NCBI RefSeq assembly: GCF_027942865.1
Contig: NC_134515.1
Coordinates: forward strand, 32,119,449 to 32,183,448
Source of the DNA: Odontesthes bonariensis
Lineage: Eukaryota; Chordata; Actinopteri; Atheriniformes; Atherinopsidae
Direction: 5' to 3'
DNA: 64,000 nt
Both the position numbers and the translations under genes were made by a program. How positions within the stretch are numbered: the first letter of the stretch is position 1; each line of letters opens with the position of its first letter. The notes beneath the pieces are model-generated. The model saw only the letters and a program-made list of their open reading frames with translations. It was not told the origin of the DNA and searched no databases. This document shows positions 59,701-64,000 of this stretch, piece after piece.

Positions 59701-60236
59701 CCAGCATGATTTCTATTCATATTCAACAGGATTTGTTCAAAGATGGTGAAACTGGGAGACTGTGTGATATTCTACAGCGATATTTGTTCCTGACACAATT
59801 GCACACCAAATGACAATTTTGCCTAACAACAGGATCCTGATAATTATTTTTATGAGGTAAAATGAGGTGCTGTGAGAAAGTTATTTATGTTTAATGTGTA
59901 ATTATAAAGCTCTGAGTTATTGTTTTTGAATTTGTTAGCAAGTTCAGGCCACCAGCAAGTTCCAGCCCTGTTTCGCTTCAACTTTATAAAATTGTTGTGT
60001 GAGAAATTAATGAGAGTGCATGCGTGAAGTTGAATTACAGAAACAAAATGACTTTGCTCTGTGCTCCTGTGTTTGTCTTTCAGCTGATTAACCAGAAGAT
60101 CAGAATGTGCACGCAGCTGTACAACTGCAGGTCATTTGTTTCCGTGCTGGAGTACCTGCTCGCTATTGGCAATTACCTCAATGAGAACGCCGGAAAGGAA
60201 AAGGCCAGGGGATTCCGCCTCTCCTCCTTAACCAAA
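17713..60236 (+). CDS. PH-domain-containing formin (tandem PH, FH1, FH2), 5' twelve coding exons, open at the right edge
   Basis: Formins nucleate and elongate unbranched actin filaments: FH1 binds profilin-actin and FH2 caps the barbed end as a dimer. Twelve exons join in phase to 682 codons: 17713-17784, 18381-18509, 19307-19381, 19894-20067, 20215-20372, 22348-22536, 22807-23452, 26408-26567, 35656-35767, 40299-40389, 55816-55902, 60084-60236. Residues about 75-160 and 183-295 each look like a PH domain (for example [30 protein letters not shown], and closing helix [18 protein letters not shown]). A Ser/Pro linker leads to FH1 (about 396-458, [14 protein letters not shown]) and FH2 from about 463 ([41 protein letters not shown]). 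No GTPase-binding/FH3 region is present. The rest of FH2 and the C-terminus lie beyond the window or in exons I could not see. I infer the PHCF subtype; an FHDC-like name is possible. Intron size (up to 15 kb) reflects transposon load. Confidence 0.87.
18381..18509 (+). CDS. Formin exon 2
   Basis: Encodes 43 residues, [20 protein letters not shown] and then [13 protein letters not shown], a predicted helical stretch ahead of the first PH domain. Flanked by TTCTTCCAG and GTAGGT. Confidence 0.82.
19307..19381 (+). CDS. Formin exon 3 (start of first PH-like domain)
   Basis: Encodes [20 protein letters not shown] and KRVLQ, the first strands of a PH-like fold. Flanked by TTTTTTAG and GTGAGC. Confidence 0.82.
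19410..19620 (+). repeat. Dispersed teleost repeat, degenerate, formin intron 3
   Basis: Carries the landmarks ACCACTCAAAGCACTTTTAC and GTCTTGCTCGAAGACACTTG, ending near CTCCTGAGCTAC. It is a frequent fish repeat of unclear class. Confidence 0.55.
19894..20067 (+). CDS. Formin exon 4 (first PH-like domain)
   Basis: Encodes 58 residues starting [20 protein letters not shown], with alternating strand pattern ([16 protein letters not shown]) typical of PH strands 5 to 7. Flanked by ATCTAG and GTAAAT. Confidence 0.83.
20215..20372 (+). CDS. Formin exon 5 (end of first PH, start of second PH)
   Basis: Opens with the closing helix of PH 1 ([14 protein letters not shown]), then an acidic linker and the start of PH 2 ([19 protein letters not shown]). 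The donor GTACGG is the only site that joins exon 6 without a stop. Confidence 0.8.
20769..21004 (-). mobile_element. Possible LTR-like segment, formin intron 5
   Basis: On the minus strand it begins TGTGGTGACCCACG and ends CTCACAACA, with LTR-like TG...CA ends. No target-site duplication was found, so the call is weak. Confidence 0.3.
21089..21153 (-). mobile_element. 3'-end fragment of a LINE with (ATGG)n tail
   Basis: CCATCCATCCATCC, then the stretch CGCTTGTCCGGGGATCGGGT. The same 3' end occurs at 50638-50760, and a longer related piece lies at 47740-48100. Confidence 0.55.
21640..22243 (+). mobile_element. Tc1-like transposon remnant, formin intron 5
   Basis: The plus strand encodes Tc1 transposase pieces: [16 protein letters not shown], then [20 protein letters not shown], then [16 protein letters not shown]. 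The last two are adjacent although distant in full Tc1 transposases, showing a large internal deletion. The right end is CTCAAGACTTTTACTCTACT, which matches inverted the left end of the element at 23556. The left terminus was not identified. Confidence 0.72.
22348..22536 (+). CDS. Formin exon 6 (second PH domain)
   Basis: Encodes [18 protein letters not shown] through [13 protein letters not shown], the middle strands of PH 2. Preceded by GTTCCAG and followed by GTGAGT. Confidence 0.85.
22807..23452 (+). CDS. Formin exon 7 (PH 2 helix, linker, FH1, start of FH2)
   Basis: The largest exon (646 bp). It encodes [13 protein letters not shown], the closing PH helix [17 protein letters not shown], a Ser/Pro linker, the FH1 proline run (IPPPPPLPF) and the FH2 opening ([15 protein letters not shown]). 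Confidence 0.92.
24085..24150 (-). mobile_element. LINE 3'-tail fragment
   Basis: TCAAAGTCAAAGTCAAATTT followed by ATTGTATAGCACATTTCATG is the 3' end of the LINE at 45005, in the same minus orientation, here joined directly to plus-oriented RT sequence. Confidence 0.65.
24150..25380 (+). mobile_element. Decayed CR1/L2-type LINE, RT to 3' part
   Basis: The plus strand encodes [39 protein letters not shown] and later [16 protein letters not shown] and [19 protein letters not shown], broken by stops and frameshifts. The YADD-type catalytic box reads YADN here, so the copy is dead even apart from its breaks. Same family as 45005-47690. Confidence 0.82.
25388..25547 (-). mobile_element. Inverted fragment of the same LINE
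   Basis: Reads as the reverse complement of about 24370-24527 (for example CTGGGGGACTCCACAAGTCA), forming an inverted pair with the plus-oriented copy. Confidence 0.8.
25845..26030 (+). repeat. Dispersed teleost repeat, 3' half with ATGGATGG tail
   Basis: Landmarks GTGATGGACTGGCGGCCTGT, CAGGGTGTACCCCGCCTCTC, GGGATAGGCTCCAGCCCCCC, ending GAAAATGGATGGATGG. Confidence 0.7.
26408..26567 (+). CDS. Formin exon 8 (FH2)
   Basis: Encodes [20 protein letters not shown] and ends [13 protein letters not shown], the FH2 lasso and linker region. Flanked by TTTGCAG and GTGAGT. Confidence 0.9.
26568..27800. other. Formin intron 8, left part, nothing recognised
   Basis: No exon-like frame or confident repeat. 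Confidence 0.4.
27835..28960 (-). mobile_element. Tc1-like transposon, degenerate, formin intron 8
   Basis: The minus strand encodes transposase pieces such as [28 protein letters not shown] and (28264-28491) an open stretch. Inverted segments near the ends (GATCCTTATCAGG at 27842 and CCTGGTAAGGATC near 28919) bracket it. Frames are broken many times. An (AT)n run at 27811-27830 abuts it. Confidence 0.72.
28961..31140. other. Formin intron 8, middle, nothing recognised
   Basis: Several open frames, none with family features or splice context. Confidence 0.4.
31143..31670 (+). repeat. Repeat with internal inverted arms and a short coding-like frame
   Basis: ATTCCCATGCTGCTTTGCGC (about 31162) is inverted at about 31499-31519 (GCGCAAAGCAGCATGGGAA). 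Ends carry TAGCCTGG-like and CCAGGCTA motifs. Between the arms an ATG at 31331 opens a 48-codon frame (stop at 31475-31477) starting [20 protein letters not shown], reminiscent of the N-terminus of a repeat-borne RecQ-like helicase; that family call is a guess. Confidence 0.4.
33912..34342. mobile_element. TTAA-flanked inverted-repeat element (piggyBac-like MITE), 431 bp
   Basis: TTAA at 33908-33911 and 34343-34346. The ends AGCGGCACTATGCAACTT and AAGTTGCATAGTGCCGCT are perfect inverted repeats. No coding capacity. TTAA duplication suggests mobilisation by a piggyBac-type transposase. Confidence 0.82.
34424..34590 (+). repeat. Dispersed teleost repeat, degenerate 5' half
   Basis: Landmarks CCCAGCAAGAAGGTTCTCAG, GGCTGGGGTCTTTCATGTTG, then CTTCCTCTCACAGTCCAAA. 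Confidence 0.6.
35656..35767 (+). CDS. Formin exon 9 (FH2)
   Basis: Encodes [20 protein letters not shown] and ends SDEHITSLR. The IFLKSF motif is a hallmark of FH2. Flanked by CCTCTAG and GTATGA. Confidence 0.92.
38000..39422. mobile_element. PIF/Harbinger element with degenerate Myb-like and transposase frames
   Basis: Perfect 16-bp terminal inverted repeats GGGCCTCATGCAAGAA (38000-38015) and its complement (39407-39422), with ATT on both outer sides as a 3-bp duplication. On the plus strand near 38279 a broken frame starts [19 protein letters not shown] (Myb/SANT-like accessory protein of Harbinger). On the minus strand (38533-38904) a frame contains [20 protein letters not shown] followed by [14 protein letters not shown], matching the N-terminal part of Harbinger transposase but with a damaged IGAxD-type catalytic segment. 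The two genes are on opposite strands, as usual in the superfamily. Both are disrupted. Confidence 0.82.
40299..40389 (+). CDS. Formin exon 10 (FH2)
   Basis: Encodes [20 protein letters not shown] and then [11 protein letters not shown]. The RYVPT motif completes across the splice. Flanked by CTTCAAG and GTACAG. Confidence 0.9.
40650..40865 (+). repeat. SINE-like dispersed repeat
   Basis: Landmarks TGTCTTTATTGGATAGGACA, CAATATGCAGCAAAGGGCCG and a box-B-like GGACTCGAGCCGAG, ending CTCAACCCACTACGCCACGG. A tRNA-related origin is suspected from the box B; class uncertain. Confidence 0.5.
41397..41710. other. CpG-rich segment with short start frame
   Basis: Dense CpG in an AT-rich intron, then an ATG at 41623 opening [17 protein letters not shown] and stopping after 28 codons. 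It resembles the beginning of a transposon ORF, perhaps Harbinger; unproven. Confidence 0.25.
41943..42156. repeat. Two-copy tandem repeat, period about 148 bp
   Basis: TTAGTGCTCCGTTTGTGC-led blocks of about 65 bp at 41946 and 42094 agree closely (GGTTTGTGCCGT, CGTTTGTGCTGCTTTC). Confidence 0.75.
42495..42795 (+). mobile_element. LINE 3'-end fragment
   Basis: Encodes the C-terminal signature [19 protein letters not shown] followed by a stop, then a 3' UTR ending GATGAATAAAGTATTTTTCT and TTCTATT repeats. This is a common 5'-truncated fish LINE type, different from the 45 kb element. Confidence 0.6.
43101..43650 (-). mobile_element. Tc1-like transposon fragment
   Basis: Left end GGCCTGTGCAAAAGTCTGAG resembles the ends at 22243 and 23556. 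Inside, CACCATGTTTAACAGTTGAC, CTTTAGTAATTGTGGCCAAA and TTCTCAAAGCATACC are antisense Tc1 transposase landmarks. The right end was not found. Confidence 0.5.
44360..44872. mobile_element. TTAA-type nonautonomous element with terminal long hairpin
   Basis: TTAA at 44356-44359 precedes AGGGGAACTCCGGGGCATTT, a standard left end of this repeat class. The right part folds into the hairpin at 44767-44872. A matching right terminus is missing, so this is a truncated or rearranged copy. Confidence 0.5.
44767..44872. repeat. Near-perfect 46-bp hairpin
   Basis: Arms 44767-44812 and 44827-44872 differ at 2 of 46 positions, with a 14-base loop. The left arm begins CTTCTCTAGAAAAACTGCGT. Confidence 0.95.
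45573..46535 (-). pseudogene. LINE reverse transcriptase frame (320 codons open)
   Basis: Open frame carrying RT motifs including [20 protein letters not shown] and YADD. It is only part of a longer ORF, cut off at both ends by a frameshift and a transposon insertion, so no complete protein is expected. Confidence 0.85.
46574..46967. mobile_element. TTAA-flanked inverted-repeat element inserted in the LINE, 394 bp
   Basis: TTAA at 46570-46573 and 46968-46971. Ends AGCTATGGTAGGTAATCCT and its near complement AGGATTACCTACCATGTCT (two mismatches). The host LINE frame reads on from both sides of a single TTAA, proving a clean insertion. An internal palindrome sits at about 46779-46819. Confidence 0.9.
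46779..46819. repeat. Perfect 19-bp inverted repeat, 3-base loop
   Basis: GACCAATCCCAGATCAGCG, then GGA, then the exact complement. It lies near the centre of the TTAA element. Confidence 0.93.
47740..48100 (-). mobile_element. LINE RT C-terminal and 3'-end fragment with (ATGG)n tail
   Basis: The minus strand reads [20 protein letters not shown] near 47990-48050, typical of the RT thumb of a common fish LINE, then a shrunken C-terminus and a GGATGAATGGATGG tail. A large piece is deleted between them. Confidence 0.65.
48540..49700 (-). pseudogene. Endogenous retrovirus pol remnant (RNase H and integrase), broken
   Basis: Decayed minus-strand coding: in reading order an RT-RNase H junction segment (about 49450-49560), RNase H (about 49190-49370) and integrase-core pieces (about 48590-48920), with many stops and frameshifts. 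It lies downstream of the gag frame at 51390-52862 on the same strand. The protease and most of the reverse transcriptase between them are missing, replaced by unreadable DNA and a TTAA element. Confidence 0.65.
49921..50996. mobile_element. TTAA-flanked element carrying a nested LINE fragment, about 1.08 kb
   Basis: TTAA at 49917-49920 and 50997-51000. Ends AGGGGCACTAGGTAGC and CTACCTTGTATCCCT are imperfect inverted repeats of the same style as 33912 and 46574. The LINE tail at 50638-50760 lies within. It interrupts the retroviral remnant. Confidence 0.68.
50638..50760 (-). mobile_element. LINE 3'-end fragment nested in the TTAA element
   Basis: CCATACATCCATACATCC tail, then CGCTTGTCCGGGGATCGGGT and a run matching the antisense end of the LINE also seen at 21089. 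Confidence 0.65.
51390..52862 (-). CDS. Endogenous retrovirus gag-like frame, 490 codons uninterrupted
   Basis: Gag proteins form the retroviral particle core and bind RNA. This frame has a Pro/Ser-rich N-terminal half, a capsid-like helical region in the middle, a charged coiled-coil stretch (about residues 364-400, Lys/Glu/Arg rich), and a single CCHC zinc knuckle of the form C-x2-C-x4-H-x4-C at about 434-447 in a basic, Gly/Arg-rich C-terminus. One knuckle and the long charged helix suggest a gamma/epsilon-like fish retrovirus; the class is inferred. No matching protease frame follows, pol is broken, env is not seen and no flanking LTR pair of the same strand was found, so the provirus is defective. 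It lies inside formin intron 10, antisense to the gene. The start ATG at 52860-52862 is the first in frame; the real one is unproven. Confidence 0.75.
   Translation of the reverse strand: MDVTLTIIISAKHPEHSKDIKKISLKWEKRTKNNVSPWPKGGTFNVTTCKIMEQRIKAYKPKDKSKKRQEKRELELKVLHFFENAELYPTLPGAANIQGDSEIKDHKISHERPELQIATSSSHGAPEPDAVCNSDQARGQLPQYQKSPKLASPVQKASSEEHKSPTASPPSLIEMTQGQYVPWQTLDLGGLVARLLDIHTGASKWIRAFEQETVHKLLSVGHIKAVWALCFGTSIMEGILRHSENDWMLSHRADGTDFNAYRAALWRALRAEFPVGVDLEALKGQPLSGTESPAVYIAQQLKKWRQESEGEIEKSPAWVTLFRVSIKEALPAPVQGRLEDVVELNSMSHGQFQDHVVHAVNKYRKELKRNEQEKDMQRELARLQLEELQAKQEVRNEAITAGAAEQPLQGQVHRRPYQRSRRGAPGGRRSSGACWACGERGHFVYSCPRAPRNPSVRQDRGQSLRGGASGPAGPRRSSGRGIPVLVYIDI
53205..53665. repeat. 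GCTAAT-rich irregular tandem repeat
   Basis: At least 20 copies of a GCTAA core in phrases such as TTGCTAATCAATGCTA, spaced 8-12 bp. It lies just upstream (in the retroviral sense) of the gag frame, where a leader would be. Confidence 0.85.
54015..54215. repeat. Imperfect tandem duplication, about 115 bp unit
   Basis: Two similar blocks: TTAAGAAAAAGGAGGAAATA...GACAGAGAAAAAATACAAACC and TTAAGAAAGAGAAAGAAATA...AACAGAGAAAATACAGACC. Confidence 0.6.
54732..55047 (+). mobile_element. Candidate solo LTR, about 316 bp
   Basis: Begins TGTGGGAGAAGG and ends TTTCTCCACA, with TATAAAG (about 54914) and AATAAAC (about 54991) in the order expected of a plus-oriented LTR. No target duplication recognised. 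It has the wrong orientation to be the LTR of the gag frame. Confidence 0.45.
55816..55902 (+). CDS. Formin exon 11 (FH2)
   Basis: Encodes [20 protein letters not shown] and then PVSMNDLQP, the FH2 'knob' helices. Flanked by CTGCTGCAG and GTGAGT. Confidence 0.88.
55903..58758. other. Formin intron 11, left part, nothing recognised
   Basis: No exon-like frame consistent with FH2 continuity was found, and none is needed since exons 11 and 12 join in phase. Confidence 0.4.
58763..59160. mobile_element. TTAA-type repeat, one end
   Basis: TTAA, then AGGGATAGTTCGCCTCTTTT, a familiar teleost repeat start. Inside, TATCAATGCGTCCA (about 59038) is inverted at about 59140-59153. No matching right end was found. 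Confidence 0.45.
60084..60236 (+). CDS. Formin exon 12 (FH2), last exon seen
   Basis: Encodes [20 protein letters not shown], then [14 protein letters not shown] and GFRLSSLTK. The GNYLN motif is characteristic of FH2. It ends in phase 0 at GTAAGA. No next exon was found before 64000. Confidence 0.92.
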
Positions 60237-62873
60237 GTAAGATTCCACCACTGCTGTCTGACCTTTGATTGAGTTTCGCCTCCACAGCCCAATAAGAATG
60301 CTCATTGACATACACTGCAGGGCCTCTGTGTTTCTCTCAGTTTTCGCTCGGTCACAGGGGTTCACTCAGGTCTGTGACACAGTCACTCAGACAGCCGTGT
60401 GGCTATGGCACTGCCTGGCTTCACAGGAGGAATGAAATTCTGCGCAAAATGTGGCTTTTTTTTTCCAAGTTCCATTTGAAATGCTACCAGGCTGTATTCG
60501 AATGAAAACGTTGCACTCCTCCCATCTGCATGTGCCAGCACGACTCATTCTTTCGTACTGATATGGAAAGTCTATTGGGACTTGGGAATAAAGAATATGT
60601 TTGATCTAGAATCAGACACCATCTTTTTTTATTGCACCAAGGTACGGCTACTTGGTACAGATGGCGCTCTGGCAGAGATTTCACAACTGAATTTTTGGCT
60701 CTAAAATTACAAAGGTAGTTCAGAATCAGTTCAGAATCATTGATAGGCCTATATGTAATATCAATGAGTTAAATTCAAGCCCATTACCTGTTCTTGCATT
60801 AAAATGAGCATGATCCTCGAATTCTCAAATGTATACCCTCAAACTTCTCATGAATGAGCATTTTACAATTACTTTTCTTCTTTTTCATCACACTCTGAAC
60901 AATATTATTTTTCTATGAGCCTTTTATGGGAGTAAAATGGCATTTCTCCTTTATAGAATGATCCGCAGCAAAAATGTATATAAATGGTTTATTTTGAGGT
61001 GATAAAAACATGACAAGTCATTTATCAGGGATCTACACAATACAATTTGAATGAGAACAACAGAAAAAAGGTTTCACAGTCTGTGAGACGAAGGCCGCCA
61101 CCCCTTTAACCTCCTTATTATTTCCTTTCTATAAGGCAAACACTGCTGCATGTAACCAGAATGTTTGCTCTCAAAGTCAAATAGTCAAATATCACTGCAG
61201 CCACGTAGTCACAGCACAGATGAAAAGGCATGCATATCTCAGAGGATTGGAAATGTTGAAATGGCTTTCTGTAGAATTCCTCTGAATTTATTTAGTACAA
61301 CACTTTTGATTGTGGCTCTTTCTACAGGGAGGGTTTAAGGGGTAATGTTCCCAGCACTGAAGTAAAATTTCCTTTGCTATATTTAATGAAGCTGAGACCC
61401 TCAGGGGTGTTTCCAGGTCGAATTCAGAAGAGTAAACTGCTGTTGTGTTTTCAGACAGACCTCAAATGAATGACTTATTCCTTTAAAAAAAAATAAAAAT
61501 GCCATCCAGATTATCTCAGATCTTTTTTTCTTTTCCTGATCCTTGTGCGTATCAACACTCCATGCATGTCTTGTATATGTAACCCTTAGAGGCGTAAAAT
61601 TGGTAAACAACATAACCTAGAAAAATACTATGAGGGCCTATTACAGGATTAGAGAGGTCCTTCTTACTTTTCAGTAACGTGGCAACATCAGTGGTAACAT
61701 GACTTGAATACTAGAGTTTATGATTTCATAACAGTATAGCATGATTAGAAACCGAGTAGGTGCTTATTTATATCATAACTCATATTTATGATGCATCAGA
61801 ACTAATTTACACAAGCTGTTTAACAATTGTCTATTGATCAGAGTATTAGCATTAGTATTAAATCCTTCATAACATATTTGTGAAGTTATTTACAAAGGAA
61901 AGTAAACCCAGGTTTATCGTTTACACACTTATGTAAAAAAAAAAAAAAAAAAAAAAATTCACAAATTATTGGCTTTTTAACATATTTGGACAAGCAATAT
62001 TCTCATTCTCTTTGAAACAGTGCGTACTAATAAAGGAAACATCTTGAAACATTTTTCAATCATGTGTAGTGTATTAGTGTAGTAGTAGTAGTACTATGTA
62101 GTGTAATAGTGTAATCATGCCCAAAAACTGCAGCTACAGTATGAAGAGACTTAAAAAGATATTCAAACTGCTCAAAATAAATAAATCCCCTTATAATTGT
62201 CTGTAAGTGGAGTAGATTTAAATGACTGCGATGAATTTTGATGGATGATTGGCTACTGCATTATATTCAGCCCAACAGGAGATGATCTGATTTAAAAAAA
62301 AATGTAAAAAAAGAAGACCCTTAGATCCCCAAAATTTCATTACAGCATCTGCAGTAACTTTTGCTGCTGCTGATGTCGAAGTGCATGCACCTACAGTTTG
62401 AACAAGACTGCACAAATTTAACCTGCATGGGAAGGATGTCAGCAAAAAGCCTTTGCTGTCCAATAAATGTCTATTCGAGCAAAACCACAGATTGCCAGTG
62501 GACATAGTGATGAGTAACCTTTTAACATTGGTCAGATTTAGCAAAGTTACAAAGTTGAGTTGAACTGGAAATAAGCATTTTTATTGGATAATGATGTTCA
62601 ACCTGAGTAATACAAAATTAGGGGGTCTACTTGTGTCTCAGACTAAATGTATATTTGCAATATTCACAGGAGAATATTAGATTTGGTGTCTTTTTTCCCG
62701 CTTAAGATGATTTATTGAAAAGCTAGTTTTCCTTGCGTTGTGTTAAGGTGCTTTCTCTGTGGGCACTGCTTTAAAGGGGCTGTTTGCTTTTGTTCAGATA
62801 CGTTCCGAATTTTCAGGGGATGTTCTTTTCTTATTCACAAGATTTTGATTAGACAACTTAAGGGAGGTGTAGT
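60237..62873. other. Formin intron 12, no further exon seen
   Basis: Searched by eye for the FH2 continuation and C-terminal exons; none found. A 21-base A tract lies near 61937-61957. Confidence 0.45.
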
Positions 62874-63742
62874 TAGGGATGGGAATTGATAAGATTTTTA
62901 CGATTCCAATTCCATTTTCGACTCTGCTTAACGATTCGGTTCTTTGTCGGTTCCCTTATCGATTCTCATTTGGAGAAAAAGGACAACAAACCGGTCGATT
63001 AGCATCAACTTTGTTTACTTTAGAAGTAACACGAGTCATGACCTTACAAACCCAACAACGGTGAGGTCCACATTGGTCTATCATGGCCTGGGTAATTTAA
63101 CTCTTCCCTGCTCTGGTGAAAGGAGAAGCTGGAGGTAGATGTGAACTGGAGGTAGTATCACCAGCCTCTGGCTCTGAGCCAGTCAGGCTCTGTCTCTCAT
63201 GATTTCATCTAAATGTAATGCCTGAGAAGGCATTCATTTAACCTTAACCGTTACTAACAGCAGGTTTTACAATGAGGCAAATGGTGAATATGATAGGCAG
63301 TGTTTGTTAGTTAGTTAGTTAGTTACCTGTAGTGTTAGCCGAGGACATGCTAACGTTACTAACGTTGCTAACGTTGCTGCTGCTTGGTTCAGATTCACCA
63401 ACATTAGTCCGGAGTGGATCGAAAACGCGACATTTCTTCATAGTTATTGCATGTTGGTAGTATTTCCTCCCTTTGGTGAAATATTCACTTTGCAAGTTGC
63501 CCTGTTGTCGTCTTTTTTTAGGGATGTGTAATCAAACTTTTGAGTGTTTGTACCGCTTGGGTGCCATGTTTACTGTTAACTGCTGGCTGCACTGGACTCG
63601 CCACGCAACGTTGCATGGTGACGTCATTCGCGCCCACTGGAATCGATAAGGGAATCGTTTGCAAAATTGCCAAACGATTCCAAGGAATTAAAACACTGGG
63701 AACCGGTTCTCAACAAGAACCGGTTTTCGGTTCCCATCCCTA
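62874..63742. mobile_element. hAT nonautonomous element, 869 bp, perfect 8-bp target duplication
   Basis: Terminal repeats TAGGGATGGGAA and TTCCCATCCCTA are perfect for 12 bp. GGTGTAGT stands on both sides (62866-62873 and 63743-63750). Subterminal GATTC/GAATC and CGGTTC motifs repeat at both ends. No transposase frame. Confidence 0.92.
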
Positions 63743-64000
63743 GGTGTAGTAAGAGTGTTACGAATAACATAAACTAGTCTTTGTTGTTGTTTATTAGAAA
63801 CCGCTAGTATATTTCAATAGCTTAATGCTAATCTGCCAAACAACCCATGTAGATGAAAGACATTTCCCGATTGTGTACAACGTTCAAAATTTACTTACCA
63901 CGTTGGGCAATGTATCAGAATGTAAGTGAAAGTATTCTCAAATTTCATGTAGCTGGTATGCTTCTTTTAATGACGGCAAAGAAGTTCCCATTTTATTTTC

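Noticed and set aside
1-64000. tRNA, rRNA or CRISPR
   Set aside because: No cloverleaf, rRNA-like conserved block or regularly spaced direct repeats with unique spacers were seen; box-B-like words occur only in SINE-like repeats.

Overview
The window looks like nuclear DNA of a ray-finned (teleost) fish. The genes have introns with canonical GT/AG borders, there is no operon structure, and the intergenic and intronic DNA is full of typical fish repeats (Tc1-like, PIF/Harbinger, hAT, TTAA-flanked short elements, CR1/L2-type LINEs, solo LTRs, an endogenous retrovirus remnant). All assignments come from reading the sequence; nothing was searched against a database.

Three protein-coding genes can be assembled. 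(1) A compact two-exon Iroquois-class TALE homeobox gene (plus strand, 5565-6751, 334 aa), most like teleost irx7, with a TATA box and two poly(A) signals. (2) A complete nine-exon CD40/TNFRSF5 receptor gene (minus strand, 8701-12790, 295 aa), with signal peptide, four cysteine-rich regions, one transmembrane segment and a cytoplasmic tail with TRAF-type motifs. It is convergent with irx7. (3) The first twelve coding exons (17713-60236, 682 codons, open at the right edge) of a formin whose N-terminus carries tandem PH-like domains in place of the usual GTPase-binding/FH3 region, then FH1 and most of FH2. I think it belongs to the PH-domain formin subtype (PHCF), reported in animal formin phylogenies as absent from human. 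This is the most interesting gene here. cd40 and the formin are divergently arranged about 5 kb apart.

Layout: 1-5500, upstream flank of irx7 with a fossil LINE reverse transcriptase at the left edge; 5.5-7 kb irx7; 7-8.4 kb sparse; 8.7-12.8 kb cd40; 12.8-17.7 kb intergenic with locally duplicated segments and two solo LTRs of one family; 17.7-64 kb formin. The formin introns contain nearly all the mobile DNA. Intron 7 holds a Tc1-like element invaded by an inverted pair of LINE pieces. Intron 8 has another Tc1-like copy, a helicase-like repeat and a TTAA-flanked element. Intron 9 has an almost complete PIF/Harbinger element. Intron 10 (15 kb) has a LINE split by a TTAA element, a long hairpin, and a retroviral remnant with an open gag frame. 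The tail beyond the last exon carries a hAT element with perfect 8-bp target duplications.

The three genes have no evident common pathway: a developmental transcription factor, an immune co-stimulatory receptor and an actin nucleator. No tRNA, rRNA or CRISPR array was seen.
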